DNA of 64,000 nt from Juglans regia (lineage: Eukaryota > Streptophyta > Magnoliopsida > Fagales > Juglandaceae), in contig NC_049904.1 in assembly GCF_001411555.2 (NCBI RefSeq), positions 20,473,370-20,537,369 on the forward strand, read 5' to 3'. Positions 1 to 12,079 of this stretch are shown here, piece after piece. A model generated the notes under the pieces. It was not told the DNA's origin, searched no databases, and saw only the letters and a program-made list of their open reading frames with translations. Each line of letters opens with the position of its first letter. Position 1 is the stretch's first letter. The position numbers and the translations under genes were made by a program.

Positions 1-2117
1 CCTCAGGTCCCCCGGTAAGCTCACGTTTTTTTTTTTTTTGGTTGCGGTTCTTCCCTCTCGGTCTCTCCCTCATTTCTCTCACCATGTGTCTCTCTCTCAC
101 TTTCGCCGTCCAGCATAGGTAGCCCCACCGCCATACACCTCCGTTGCACTCCAGCCGCACCACCTTAGCTCCTGCAGCCATCCCACCGTGCCTTGCCCCC
201 CCACGCATACACATGGTTTGGTCGTAAGCTCCTGCACTTCCTCTCTTTGTTGTCTTGTCATGTTGTTGATTTAAAATAGTTGTATATATATATGTTTATA
301 TAGATATTAAGAAGCCATTGCATAGTCGATCTAATAAAGAAGAAAAAAAATTTTGCATTATTACCTTTGAGTTACAAGTTGCATTATCGTGTTTTAAACC
401 TTTATTAAGTATTTGTAAACTCTAAAAATTTCCATGTTTACGGAAATTATTTTGATAAGTTGGCTTTTGTAAGAGACTCATATAAATACTGATAAATTTT
501 TGAAGTGATCAGTAAGTGCAAAATCTTATTTTGAATCCATTTAAAAGAATATTTTTGATTTAAACAAAAATATGATTATCTATTTATAATGATTTCGATA
601 TAGTTTTGTTAATTTAGTTTTATAAATTGTAGTAAGATCTCAATCGTAAATAAGTTAGAATTTAATATTTTTGTCGAGGTTATTATGTTGGTTATTGATG
701 AGTTTAGAAAATGATGTTAGTATTTTAGGAATAATGAGAATTTCGAATTTTGAGGAATTAAAAATAGATTATTTTGGAAGTTTAGGCTTGAATATCGAAA
801 TACGAGACTAATTGAAAATTTATGGAAATTTACATGATTATCTTATAGGTGAAGATTAATATTTATTCGGCATTTTTGAGGAAATTTTTAAAAAGCTAAG
901 AAGTCCAAGTAAGTGGGGTTCCAATGCTAGATTTGCATAAAAAGAAATTAATCGAGATTGGTTTGTAAAAATGTGCATGTTATTTTTATAAAGGAATGGT
1001 GAAAAACAACCTCAGTATATGTTTTGCATTCACTTATGAGATACGTATGAAAAAGAAATGAAATGCTTTTGACATAAATTGTGTAGACATGAGCAATATT
1101 TGACATGCTTCTGAAATATGCAAAAGAGCGAATATGATATCATTGAGATTTTTTATACATGTTATATGAAATGATTTGGATATGTTTTTGATCGAATGGA
1201 AATGATATGAATATGTTTCGCACTTGTTTTGATATGATATGAATATGATAAACCTTCGGCATATTTATCTGTTCTAAATCTAATTCTGAATATGGTTCTG
1301 ATATGATGATACTGGTTCACATGATATGGTTGGTACCGACATGATATGATATGATATGAGTGAACCCACTTTGGAAACAAGGTGGTCTTTTACGTGTTCT
1401 TTCCTGTGTGCACCATCGGGGATCCGAGATTAAAAAATGAGAAATTCACCATATGATACTGCCTGGTTTGGCCACTGGGAATAGCACAACCCTACCACTG
1501 AGGTTAAACATGGTATATGACATGATACGATACGACATAATAAGATGAAGATGTGGAGTTATGTTATGCCATAGCGGTTTTCGAAAATGAAAATGGTTTA
1601 TGGATATTTAAAGATTGAAAAGTCGCTCTAATTTTTCTTATAACACGTTTTGATATGTGCATTTGAAAATGAAATGTTTTATTTCTGCATACAAAACTTT
1701 CTAAAAATGGCTCATGTTTACATACTAGTATATGTTCTCTGCTTACTAAGTTGTTGATAACTCACCCCTTATCTCCACAATATTTTTCAGATGATTTGAA
1801 TAGCCCAACTGAGGATCAAGAATATAGAGCTTGGGTGAGATAAGTTAAGAATTATGATTTAAGCATAGAAGACTTATATGGGTATTGAGGATTTTCATTC
1901 AGTAAGCTTGTTGTGCTCTGATGATGTAATTTGTTGGGAGGTTGATGTTTATATTAAGATTTTGTATTGTCTTAGAATAATTATACTAGAGTATTTGATG
2001 TGAATTAATGAGTATTTTGTGCGATAATAAAAAATTAGAGTATGTACTACGTGGATAGAAAATGATTTTTAGGTGACATCAGTTAACTCTCCGGACCATC
2101 GGGAACGGGGCATTACA
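1..2117 (+). mobile_element. LTR (LTR-A) of a Ty3/gypsy-like retrotransposon, left end outside the window
   Basis: The sequence ends in a typical plant Ty3/gypsy LTR terminus (cggggcattaca, ending at 2117). Along its length it aligns by eye with three other LTRs in this window: 2599-4804, 17897-20774, and the minus strand of 7374-10138. Shared blocks are a CT-rich 5' part, an aagctaagaagtcc block near 900, a gatatga-rich stretch (1190-1360), a 'ccactgggaatag...cctaccactgagg' motif near 1470-1510, and a block at 1741-1790 ending in tatttttcag. There is no coding capacity. The left end and its target duplication lie outside the window. Lineage below Ty3/gypsy is not certain. Confidence 0.75.
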
Positions 2118-2153
2118 GTAGGACTTCCACGTCGCATCACCACGGACCCAACC

Positions 2154-2598
2154 TGTGGTACCCCATACGATATGAATAAGGGTAGGTGGTGTATGGCTTC
2201 TTACATTGCTTCAGAATGAGAAGTTCTTGCTCTTTATAAGATTCTAATAGGGCTCCAATTCTATCATTGACTAGTCCTTTTGGAGTATAGGCCATGTGGT
2301 TTGGGTCTTCCATCGGGGAAATACAAATGGTATTAGAGACTATCCCAACCAGAAATGTGGGACTTGAACCGTGCCACCTACAATGGACAGACCCGACGAG
2401 GACGTCGAGAATTTAAGGAGGGTAGATTGTGATACCCCATATGATATGGATTAAGGTAGGTGGTATATGGGATCCCACATTACTTGGGAAAGAGAAGTTT
2501 TACTCTTTATAAGATTCCAATAGGACTCTAATTGTATCATTGACTAGTTCTTTTGGAGTATAGGCCATGTGGTTTGGGCCTTCCATCGAGGCATTACA
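2154..2598 (+). mobile_element. TRIM (terminal-repeat retrotransposon in miniature), 445 bp
   Basis: Two direct repeats of about 171 bp, 2154-2325 and 2428-2598, both begin TGTGRTACCCCATA and end near AYACA/TTACA. They flank only about 100 bp. Right after the first repeat is a primer-binding site (tggtattagaga, 2328-2339) close to the initiator-Met tRNA consensus. Just before the second repeat is a purine tract (aaggagggtaga, 2415-2426). No protein could be encoded. LTR, PBS, PPT, LTR in this order and at this size is the definition of a TRIM. I could not find a clean 5-bp target duplication (caacc on the left, tagcc on the right). Confidence 0.85.
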
Positions 2599-4804
2599 TA
2601 GCCCAGTGACAACCGACCCAGGACGGCAAATCTCTGCTCACCACCCTAGGCCAACCCCCCCTCATTTCTAAAATACCATGAAAACAACCAACTACTGTGA
2701 AACCTAGTACGAAACTCAGACTAAGCCATGCCTCAACCTTCGTAGCCTCCACGTAGCCACCTTGCAACGCCAACATCACTGCTTCTGCAGCCCACTTCTT
2801 CCACCCCATGTAAACATCTAGCCAGACCTCACCGCCATAGCCAGCCGTGAACCCACGTCGAAAAACATAACACTTAACCTCATTGAAGGACCTTTGTTTT
2901 TACATCACAAAACAGGGCACTTCATCTCGTTCGGTGCCACCAACCACGGCAAGGGAAGCCCAACGATGCCGAAGCTCCTACCAGTCCGTCATCTGCTGTT
3001 GCCCAATCACCTTGTCACCGCCGCATTACTGCCCTCTCGATGAGTTTCCCCGTGTGGTCTCTCTCCCTCTTACGGTTTACTCTCTTTCTCCCTCTACGTT
3101 TACTCTCTCTCATCTCTCTCTCTTTCTCTCTGTGTGCTCTTCAGTAGCACCGTACACCATCGACCTAGCCAACCACTGCTTTCGTCATTCCTAGCCATTT
3201 CTCTCGGTGAGCCCAGACTTATTCGCACGGTTTTGTCTTCCTCCAGTTTTCCATTTGCTTTTTCATAAGGAAGTATTTTCTGATTTTGGTTTCGGTTCCT
3301 ACCTATAGATTTATTTGAATGGTATTAATAAGCCATTTTTTCGTATAGCATTTGTAAAGCATAGTAAAGAAATTATTTTAAGTATTTTATATTACTACAT
3401 CTAGTTTATAAGTCAATATGCTTTCTTGCCTTTTGATGTTTATTTTGATATTGAGTTTTAAATATAATTAAGTTAATTTTTGAAATGAATTTAAGTTTGC
3501 TTTGCTATATTTGATAAAACTATATTATAATAAGTTAAGAATATACTTTGAATGACAATAGTATTTTGTTAGATTTATGATAGCTAATAATTATTTTTTA
3601 AAAAACTATTTCCGTAGTATGGATTTAAGTAAATGGAGAGTTTTAGCAAGTCTTTTAAGAGGTTTAGTAACGCTTAGTGTTTTGTATAGGTGACGATTGA
3701 CGTTCATTCAGCATGATTGTGGAAAGATTCAGAATAGTACTTAAGAAGTCCAGGTAAACGGAATTCATATACTAGTTTTGCATAAAAAAAAAATAAAATG
3801 AGGTTGATTTTGAAAATATGCATGTTTGTTTTTGAAAAGAAATCTGAAAATGACTACGGATGTTTGTTCTGCATATGCATAAATTCTATATAAGAGAAAG
3901 TATTTTCTGTCATGACTGGTGCAGACATGATCTAATTTTCTGCATTTTATTTCTGAACTATGCAAAAAGGGCGAATATAAAAATCTAAAAGTTTTTTCTA
4001 TGAATAAATGAAGATGTTTTGATTCTGTTTATTTCGAACATGTGAAATGATCTAAAACTGTTTAGTATTTGGTTTTGATATGATGTGGCATCTACAAACC
4101 TTGGCATGGATTTCTGATTCTGTATCTGAATATGATCTAGTTCTGATGTTGTTCTGTTATGTTTCTGTTAAGGCCTTGCCATGGGGTGAAACATGTTATA
4201 CTGCCCAGCCACGGGTATAATAATGGTTTATAACACTACCACGAGGTTAAAAATGGTATTTATCCCGATGAAATGCTCCGATATGATATGAAGATGTTGT
4301 CGCAGTTTATGATATGCCGAAGGATTTTTGAATAATAAAGTTTTCTGAAAGTTTCACTCTAATGTTTTGTAACAAGTTTTGTTTCTGCATTCTGAAAGTA
4401 AATGTTTTGTTCTGCATACTGAATTATATAAATGCTCATGTTTACATGCTAGTATAAGTTCTCTGCTTACTGAATTATTGATAACTCACCCCTTATCTCC
4501 ACAATATTTTTAAAATATTTTGGTGGTTCACCTGGGGATTAAGATTATAAGGCATTGGGTGAGATGATTTAAGTATAGTGGATTAAGTATAGAAAGTTTT
4601 TAAGAGTATTAGCGACTTTTATTAAGAAATTTAATTGTGTTATGATGACTTGACATTTTGAAAAATTGTTTATATTGAAGAAATTAGTTTGAATCAAAAT
4701 TTCTATATGATATTGGGAATTTGGAATCTATTATTATATTGTTAAAATGTAAGTTTAAGTGATAGGAAGTAACTCTCCGACTCCGGCGGGACCGGGGCGT
4801 TACA
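2599..4804 (+). mobile_element. LTR (LTR-B) related to LTR-A; left boundary unresolved
   Basis: The right end is clear (ccggggcgttaca, 4804). The following bases, tttga, match the expected continuation of the host sequence seen in the related intergenic copy near 27630 (cctttgatttttaggcac), so 4805 is a true insertion edge. The 5' part is GC- and CT-rich (2600-3200) and the rest is AT-rich. It shares with LTR-A an acceptor-like tatag (3689), a donor-like cag/gtaaac (3753), a 'cccagccacgggtataat' motif near 4200, and the block gataactcaccccttatctc (4480-4500). The exact left edge is hidden by the adjacent TRIM. No coding function is seen; short reading frames here are incidental. Confidence 0.7.
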
Positions 4805-5500
4805 TTTGAGTTTTAGACCCTCTAGTCAATTAGGACATGTCCAATTAAAAATTCAAAGTTGATTTTTCATTGGAATATCTACACGGTGACCCTATTGGGC
4901 AAATAATCTATTGGCTATCGGCTTTTTTGGCCACTTTTCGAAAAACAAAAGCTGAAGATTTTCTTTCCAAAAATATTTTATAGGCCTCTCCCCTTCAAAG
5001 GTCGTGATGATGTTACGTCGTGATCAGGGATGGATCGTCCCATTATACAAATTAGTGAGCTTGCAATTCTTAGACCTATCCCATTATACCTATCTTTAAG
5101 GGAAAAATTTCAAAGCCATCGACCATTTGGATTTTTGATTTAACGATGAGAATTTCATAGTGCATAAATGAAGGTCCTTTAATTTGGGAATTCTTTAATA
5201 CAAACAATCCCATGCAGCATTAACTGCAAGAAATTTTTCCAATTTTCCTATTTCCGAGTATTGATTTCTTTCTTTTTCTGGACCCATTTTTCTCTCCTAA
5301 TAGTAAATTCAGGAGAATAAAGACGATGGAATCTCTTCAAGGGTCCGTCCTGCAACAGGGTCCCCTGAATTTGACTTCTAGTGCAATTTTATTTTGTTTT
5401 CTATTGACTTTTTTTAAAAAAATACACTAACGGTCAAAACCAAGGGAAAACTCGGGGCAAACTAGCAACAACACTACTACTACTTTCCAATACCTCAACC
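4805..5500. repeat. Duplicated RLK-upstream intergenic segment, copy 1
   Basis: This stretch aligns by eye with 27610-28160 plus 30085-30230. Shared strings include tagtgagcttgcaattctt, tttaacgatgagaattt, tttctctcctaatmgtaa and acgatggaatctcttcaa. The last contains an ATG (5326) followed by a short hydrophilic start (MESLQ) also present at 30133. It is non-coding now. The best reading is the remnant of the region 5' of a duplicated gene, possibly an RLK. Confidence 0.6.
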
Positions 5501-6055
5501 ATTAACATACGCTACCGTTACAGCAGATTTGAATTTTTGTATCGATTTAGAGTCTATGACGGTCACTAAACCATCATTAGAGATAACCTTTAGTGATTGT
5601 TTCTTTAAGCTGTCACTAAAGTTGGAATATAATTTAAACAACGTTCGCACGGTTAATAATATACATTCGAACATTAATAATCGCCGTCGTTTTATAGTTA
5701 AGTACATTCGAACGTATATGTATGAACAATGTTAAATTTATTCAAACGTTACTGGATTTACCTGTGAATGTAATGTTTTTAAAATATATTTAAACTGGTT
5801 GGCTGAGTTATGTTCAAATGGTATGAGCAACATGAGGATGTCACTGATATAAGACACGAGTAATATACAACAACAATTTAGGATACAAGAATATATCAAA
5901 CAACAGATAATTATCTAATTCAGTTATTATTTGTTTGCAACCGATTGTGCTATATGATTAATTAAGGTGAATTAGCTTCTTTAGGCATTTTAAAAAATAT
6001 TATTCTTTTAGATATTTTTAGTTTTACATATAGTATTTTCTATCAAAAATACTTT
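5500..6055. other. AT-rich intergenic sequence, nothing recognised
   Basis: No recognisable protein, RNA gene or terminal repeat. The overlapping reading frames near 5495-5735 on both strands have no family features. This part has no counterpart left of the second hAT copy, so it marks a breakpoint between the duplicated units. Confidence 0.5.
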
Positions 6056-6066
6056 GGTGTTAACTT

Positions 6067-6367
6067 TTTTTTTTCTCAATAAAAAGGGAGGCGTGGGTGA
6101 CTAGTGTAGCAACCCTCCTTAGGCGTGACAATAGGAGCACCTCCCAGTTGAGGAATATTCGGTTTGAGCCATAATTATTGCCCCAAGGGCGAGTCCGTCA
6201 CCACAGCACCTCCAAAGTATCCAGCTAGTCCAAAGTTCATCCCATAACCCAAAGGTTAAGCTTTACTACTACAAGTGGTTTCAGCTTATATACTAAATCG
6301 AACTCCTAACCTCGAAACTATGAAATACCAACTCGTACCACCTAGGCTACCACCTTGGTGGTATTAA
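6067..6367 (-). mobile_element. tRNA-derived SINE with target site duplication
   Basis: Read on the minus strand, the element begins near 6367 with tRNA-like promoter boxes. Box A is GGTAGCCTAGGTGGTACG and box B is AGGAGTTCGATTT, within the first 90 bases. A unique body of about 200 bp and an A-rich tail (a run of T on the plus strand at 6065-6074) follow. Flanking direct repeats ggtgttaactt (6056-6066) and ggtattaactt (6368-6378) match at 10 of 11 positions. This is the expected architecture of a plant SINE mobilised by LINE machinery. Confidence 0.75.
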
Positions 6368-6539
6368 GGTATTAACTTATTTTACATATTATTCTTCCAA
6401 TTAATTTGTTTAGTAATTAATTAATGGGTTTACTTATTTTTCATATTAGTAAATCATATATTCTACCTAATTAATTATGAATTAATTGTGTTATATGATT
6501 TTCTTAAATCTAATTGATGCGAAGGTATCATCAAATCTG

Positions 6540-7373
6540 AGCATCGAGGAATATTATGCAAGATAAGTCTGAGGTTGAATATTATTTTAAGGAGGATGTC
6601 GAGGCTCCTAGTGATACATTTCATATATTAATTTGGAGGAAGTTTCATTCCACCAAGTTTCTAGTCCTTTCTCCAGTAGCCTGGGATGTGTTGGTCATTC
6701 TAATCACTACGGTTGCCTCTGAGTCGGCATTTAGCACCAGAGGTCCTATGTTGGATGCTTATCGAAATTCATTGGCTTTGAGCACCATAGAGGCCCTCAT
6801 TTGCACACAGAGCTGGCTAAGGTCTACACCTATTGGACTAGATACTATTCATGATTCCGAGAGGTATAGATTTAAATCGTGTAACTTTATGCTCAGCCTT
6901 TATTTTTAAATAACTAATTAGATATTTTTCTTGTTTTAATTATTTAACTTGTAATTTTTATGTTTTTGGAGACTTAGCTGTGAAACCCAAAATAATTGCA
7001 CAGGATTGGGATGGACACATTATGGCTGGGAATCCGGTAGATCATTAACTTTCATGTGAGGTAATTTATTGTTAGTATGTTTAATTTGGCAAAATAGTTT
7101 AATGTCTAACTTTTTTTAATTTTGAGAATAATGCAGGATACTTGGAGTTGGAGGAGTTGGGTGCCGAGAGTTATTTATTGTAACTTTGTTTTTTATAAGA
7201 TCTAGTTTTTCTTTTTTCTTTTTTTTTTTTAATTCTGATACATGGTAACATTTTTTTTTCTTTTCAATCTGAGACATTATGAATTAGTTGAGGAGTTTGC
7301 TAGTGAGTTTGGTGATACTAAAGGGGTGTAATGTTTGGTGACTTTGGTAGAGGACTTTACAAAGGGTGTAAGG
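6540..7373 (+). mobile_element. hAT transposon copy 1, left part (5' end missing)
   Basis: This is the left piece of an internally deleted hAT element; the right piece is 14733-15281. It aligns with 36730-37560 of the second copy, including the shared 'gatgcgaaggtatcatcaaat' region and the downstream non-coding 3' part. The left terminal inverted repeat seen in copy 2 (TAGGGCTGGGC, 35808) is not present upstream, so the 5' end has been lost or replaced. The LTR retrotransposon 7374-14732 interrupts it exactly at TAAGG. Confidence 0.75.
6556..6909 (+). pseudogene. hAT transposase C-terminal dimerisation domain relic
   Basis: The 117-residue frame carries the hallmark hAT C-terminal dimerisation (Dimer_Tnp_hAT) signature. 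It has a YFKEDVE-type start, FHILIWRKFHSTKFLVLS, and the near-diagnostic TVASESAFST followed by LDAYRNSLALSTIEALICTQ. In intact hAT transposases this domain mediates multimerisation and ends the protein, and the catalytic DDE core lies upstream. Here the catalytic region is entirely absent: the ATG is simply an internal Met near the deletion junction. The element therefore cannot make an active transposase. The frame is open but truncated, while the copy at 36760-37080 has accumulated stops. Family assignment is confident; any function is doubtful. Confidence 0.8.
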
Positions 7374-8039
7374 TGTAACGCCCCGACCCCGAGGGTCCGG
7401 AGAGTTAACTCATAAAACCAGATAATCAACTCTAACAAGGCTAGAGTACTTCCAAATTCAAGAATTTATCCATTTTCCCAAACCTCAAATCTAACGTATA
7501 TACTTCAATTAAATAAATCAAATAAACTCATCTATCCAATATTCAATCCAACAACCCAAATAAAAATCAACTCTTCTTCATGTCTCAAATAACAACTAGA
7601 AATAATATAACATTAATATAAGTATCCATAAACCGTCTAAATCCATTGAAGCAAACTTAAGCAAGATAATTAACCTCCAACACCAACACTAATATCATAT
7701 GATACCCAACAACAAATCAATGCTAATCTTCTCCATAGACTCTAATACTGATCTTCAGCTGAGCCATCGATGTCATCTGAAATATTATGAAGATTAACGG
7801 GGTGAGTTATCAACAACTCAGCAAGCAGAGAGCATATACTAGCATGTAAACATAAGCATTTATAATATTTGATAAGCCGAACAAAACATTTACTTTCATA
7901 ATGCAGAAACAAAACTTGTACAAAAACATTAGAGCGAAATTTCCAGAAAAATAAACTTATTCCAAAAATAGAATCCGTTGGTATTTCTAAACTGAAACAT
8001 TATAATCTTATCTTCATTTAATATCACATCGGGACAATA

Positions 8040-8220
8040 CCATGTTTAACCCCCGTGGTAGGGTTATAAACCACCATTATACCCAAGGCTGGGCCATATT
8101 CCATGTTTCACCCCCGTGGTAGGGTTATAAACCACCATTATACCCGCGGCTGGGCCATTTTCCATGTTTCACCCCCGTGGTAGGGTTATAAACCACCATT
8201 ATACCCGTGGCTGGGCCTTG
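8040..8220. repeat. 61-bp tandem repeat, three copies, inside the left LTR
   Basis: Units start with ccatgttt at 8040, 8101 and 8162. Each contains cccccgtggtagggttataa and accaccattataccc...ctgggcc. Related units occur in LTR-A, LTR-B and the solo LTR (19861-20110), so this is a conserved LTR-internal minisatellite. Confidence 0.9.
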
Positions 8221-8634
8221 ACAGAAACAGAATGGATTTCATCGAAAATCCGATTACAATCATATACAGAATCAGAACTTCATGCCAAGATTTTTAGATG
8301 ACACATCATATCAAAACAAAACACTGAAAGCCTTCAGATCATTTCACATGTTCGAGATAAACAGAAACAAAATATTCTCATTTGTTCATAACAAAACTTT
8401 TAGAATTCCTTATTCGTTCTTTTACATAGTTCAGAAACAAAGTGCACAAAGCTAGCTCATGTCTACACCAGTCATTACAGAAAACACTTTCTCTTATATT
8501 GAATTTATGCATATGCAGAATAAACATCTGAAGTTTTTTTCAGCTCATTTCTTTTCAAAAACAAACACGTTTATTTTCAAAGTCAACCTTATTTTATTTC
8601 TTTTATGCAAAACTAGTATATGAACCCCGCTTAC

Positions 8635-8696
8635 CTGGACTTCTTAGCTTTTCAGAAATTTCTTCAAAAAATAATGAGTCGACTAATAATCGTCAC
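8635..8696 (-). promoter_or_regulatory. Splice-flanked mini-exon-like block in LTR (minus strand)
   Basis: On the minus strand the block is preceded by TATAG (acceptor-like) and followed by CCAG then GTAAGC (donor-like). It spans 62 bp. The downstream partner is an acceptor-like ATATTTCAG ending at plus 7777. The same layout occurs at 849-908, 3690-3753, 19391-19451 and 13280-13341. Splicing itself is inferred, not shown. Confidence 0.5.
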
Positions 8697-9606
8697 CTAT
8701 AAAAAAATAATCACACAATTTCCGTAAGTTTTCAACCAATTACGGATTTCCATATTTAAGCCTAAGCTTCTAAAATAATCTATCTTAATTTCTCAAAACT
8801 TAAAAATCCTCATAATCCCAAAGTATATCATTACTTCATAAAATCACCAATATCCACCACAACCCACGTCATACACAAAACACCAATATTTAAACCCAAA
8901 CAGCCAACAAATCTCATAGTCTAAACCAATCATACTAACAACTCCATCACCCAATCCAATCAACCCCGTTACTCCTCGGACTCAGTCCGGCAAAACCAAT
9001 CAGCAATTAAATACAGTGTAATGTGCTAGTGCAAAAATACATTAAATTCACGAGAATTCTTTGAAAAAATACTTATATTGCTATATAATGATTTCCGAAG
9101 GATCACGAAACTGCAAGAAGTGGCAGCTCAGCAACGTAACAGCGTAAAATACACTGTGGCCATGGGTCTCAAAAACCCATTTTTCAACGGGGACAAACCA
9201 AGACCCAAAATTGATAGGGTAGGGCCTAGAGAGGTCGGTGAAGCCAATGGTGGTGGTGGTTTGCCGTGAGTGGCGGCGCAAGGGGTGTTTTAGGCCAAAA
9301 ATGCACAAATCGAAAATGGATTTGGTGGGGCTTCACCGGTGACGGATCGGAGCCGGGGTTGGGTCCATTAGATAGCTGAGAGGTTGGGGATGAAGTGGTG
9401 AAGAGATGGTGGCCGGTGGTGGCGCGACGGCGGCGCGCGAGCACAAAGAACGCCGCGGCTTGGTGTGGTGCGTGGGGGCTAACGGCGGCGCGAGGAGGGC
9501 TGAAATTGGAGGGGTGAGGTCGCCGTCCTGTGGGAAGCACGATGGGGTGGGCGGTGTCGCGCACGGCAACGCGACGGTGGCGGGCTAGGTGAGGAACGGT
9601 TGCACG

Positions 9607-9608
<2 letters not shown>

Positions 9609-9670
<62 letters not shown>
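9609..9670. repeat. (GA)31 microsatellite
   Basis: A pure GA run of 62 bp, sitting at the same LTR position as a (GA)8 run at 14255-14270 in the sister LTR. It produces artificial Arg-Glu or Ser-Leu frames on the two strands. Confidence 0.97.
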
Positions 9671-9671
<1 letters not shown>

Positions 9672-10138
9672 GTCCGCGCGGGAAGGGAAACCAGGGGAGA
9701 AAAAGAAAATAAAGAAAAAAAAAGAAGAAAAGAAAAAGAAAAGGAAAAGAAGAAAAAAAAGAGGGAAAAGAAGTGAGGTCCAAAACTCACAACTTGGGTC
9801 ACAAAAAAAATTCCAACAAAAAAAAATTATTTCAACACCACAGTTTTAAATAAAATAAATTTAAATACAGTGACTAAGTAAAATAAGATAATTAAATCCA
9901 ACAATACAATAATATTTAAAACCTACAAACTAATTTAAATTAAGAGAATTTAAATGCATAACAATTATTAATATTAAGGAAACATGTCAAATTTAATTTT
10001 CACAAATTAAAATCATAAAAAAAAAAACCAATAAAATCTGAAAATTTAAAACAAGCTAATCAAATTTTAAATTAATAACAAATTATAATCCTTCAATTAA
10101 AAAAAATACACTAAAAAAAAAAAATACGGGGTGTTACA

Positions 10139-12079
10139 TCCTCCCCCCCTTAAAAAAATTTCGTCCTCGAAATTTGAAAGGTCAAACATGACGTTAAAGC
10201 AGGATAGAAGATACAACCCAAACACGCTAAACCTTCCATAGGCAATTCCATCATACTCGTACTAGTCCCCAGTGGCACAACACGTCCAGTATTCTTAGGA
10301 TGGCTATGATATCCAAAATCTTACTTTCCACAAGAGCCTTAATACAACATCCAATGAATCCCAAAGATTAATAGCTCTATTCGATAATCTATATTAACCC
10401 CAATTGACTCCTATGGTATAACTTCCAAATCTTCATTGTATTCTACCTTTGGTAACTTAATGGCCACTTCCAAAGTTAATCATCAATAACATAATTGGTA
10501 CAACTGAGCGATTAGTCTCCAACTACAAGTATCGTCTCAAAAATTTAAGTCACGACTAATTTCTCAAAATCAACACAAAATTTGAACTCCTAATTATAAC
10601 CAAAATATCACACTTCTGCTGCGCACTCTGATAATTCGCCACATGCATAAAATTTATGTCCTCATAAAAACAACAACATCGAGTACATGGTAGCTCCATA
10701 CCTAATGACCAGAAAACTCTTATCACATTTTGATAGAAAAAAATGCTTGATCTCCCAAAACCATGAATTATTACACTTTTTTTTTTTTTTCCTCAAAAAT
10801 CACCAAGAATGCCTTCTTGAATCTACACCAACTATGATCCTTAAATTTGATATGGATCAAATCCCAAAACTTGCCACTAAAACCTCGAACTAATAACAAT
10901 TATTATCCAAATTGGACCAATATCTTCAATCCTCAAAAAAATGATCCCCTTAACAATTCTTATATCAATAACTCAACTTCGATCAATCCCATAATAATGG
11001 TCACATACTATCCAATCTCCAAAATAAATCAGGCTAACACACCAAGCCTGCAGAAATAAAAATTCCAATCTCATTATAAATCAGTCCTTCAAATTGCAAT
11101 TCTAAAACCTTAAAACTTTAAATTATATAAGAATCACTTTCTGAGATCTGTAAAAATTAACAAACTTATATCCAATAATAAAACTATCAACTCCCGAAGC
11201 TTTCAAAATCTATAACATTAAATGATAACAAATCATTTCTTAAAGTCTGCAAAACCTTAAACCTTTGGTGAAATTCTCATAAATCTACCCTTAAATGTTT
11301 GTTGAACTTACAACCTACTATTCTAAAGCCTCATGTCAAATCTCCACGAAATCTAAAACCTCAATTATCCTACTCCCCAAAGAGATCACCCAAACCAAAC
11401 CGTTCCCTTCATGCCTCAAGATTACAAAAACAAACCAAGTCGATAAAAGTTCAAACCTACTACACTAAATATTTATACCTAATAATAGCATTCTTAGTCG
11501 TATCATCTTCCTGCCATAACTTAATCTTTAACCCACTTTTCAGCTTCGAACGAAACGAACAAAATAAAGTAAACTTAATAAATAAAATAACATAATTCCA
11601 ATTCAAATAAAATAAAATCAAACAAAACCAAATAAATTCAAGTTAAATAAAAATAATAATTTCCAATTAAACTTTTAAACTTTTCTGGTACTGCACACAT
11701 GGTTTTACCCATTCTTAGTCATATCATTAATCAGCACATATAGTCATTCCTACCATCTAATAGTGTAAACCCGACATCGCGCTAAACTCTCTTTCGTCTT
11801 TAGAAATCTAACCTCAAAAATCTAAACCTTAAATTAATCTTATAAAGATTATCTCCTATAGTCCACCAAGTAAGCTTGTCGGATCTAAAATCCCTAAACC
11901 TCAAAATCTCGAAACTCAATCATAAAGTCTGTAAAATCTAAACCTCAAATATCCACATAATCATCTCTTATTCTTTAAAATTCTACACCTCAAATCTGAA
12001 GTTTCTTCTTAAACTCACAGATATCTAAACCTCCAAAGTTTATAGTATGCAGAATCTCTAACCTGTCTCTGATACCATC
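10139..12079 (-). other. Non-coding internal region of the LARD-like element
   Basis: AT-rich sequence with no gag, protease, reverse transcriptase or integrase motif on either strand. The 60-100 residue frames in it have no family features. The part next to the PBS (11290-12079) resembles 46200-47033 of another minus-strand element (shared phrases such as ttctggtaytgyac, aaagtctacaaaatct and ccaagcct). The part next to the PPT (ttcgtcctcgaaatttg, about 10159) resembles 40985-41000 (cagtcctcgaaacttg). These conserved ends are probably the packaging and priming leader of the family. Confidence 0.75.

Larger units (their letters stand above)
7374..10138 (-). repeat. 3' LTR (left) of the LARD-like element, 2765 bp
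   Basis: It matches 12080-14732 almost base for base. The differences that stand out are three instead of two copies of a 61-bp repeat (8040-8220), a (GA)31 run (9609-9670) instead of (GA)8, and small poly-A length changes. A GC-rich stretch (9230-9700) on the minus strand corresponds to the promoter-proximal or leader part of the LTR. Long open frames across it (for example 9226-9783) arise from the repeats and base composition and are not genes. Confidence 0.92.

Noticed and set aside
1..4804. One complete retrotransposon with LTR-A and LTR-B as its two LTRs
   Set aside because: The two LTRs differ too much to be a recent pair and there is essentially no interior (36 bp plus a TRIM). More likely two related LTRs brought together. 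The left end outside the window would be needed to decide.
9226..9849. Long overlapping frames on both strands (up to 185 residues)
   Set aside because: They are created by a (GA)31 run and A/G-rich sequence inside an LTR. The same region in the sister LTR lacks the long run, and the products are Ser-Leu or Arg-Glu polymers.
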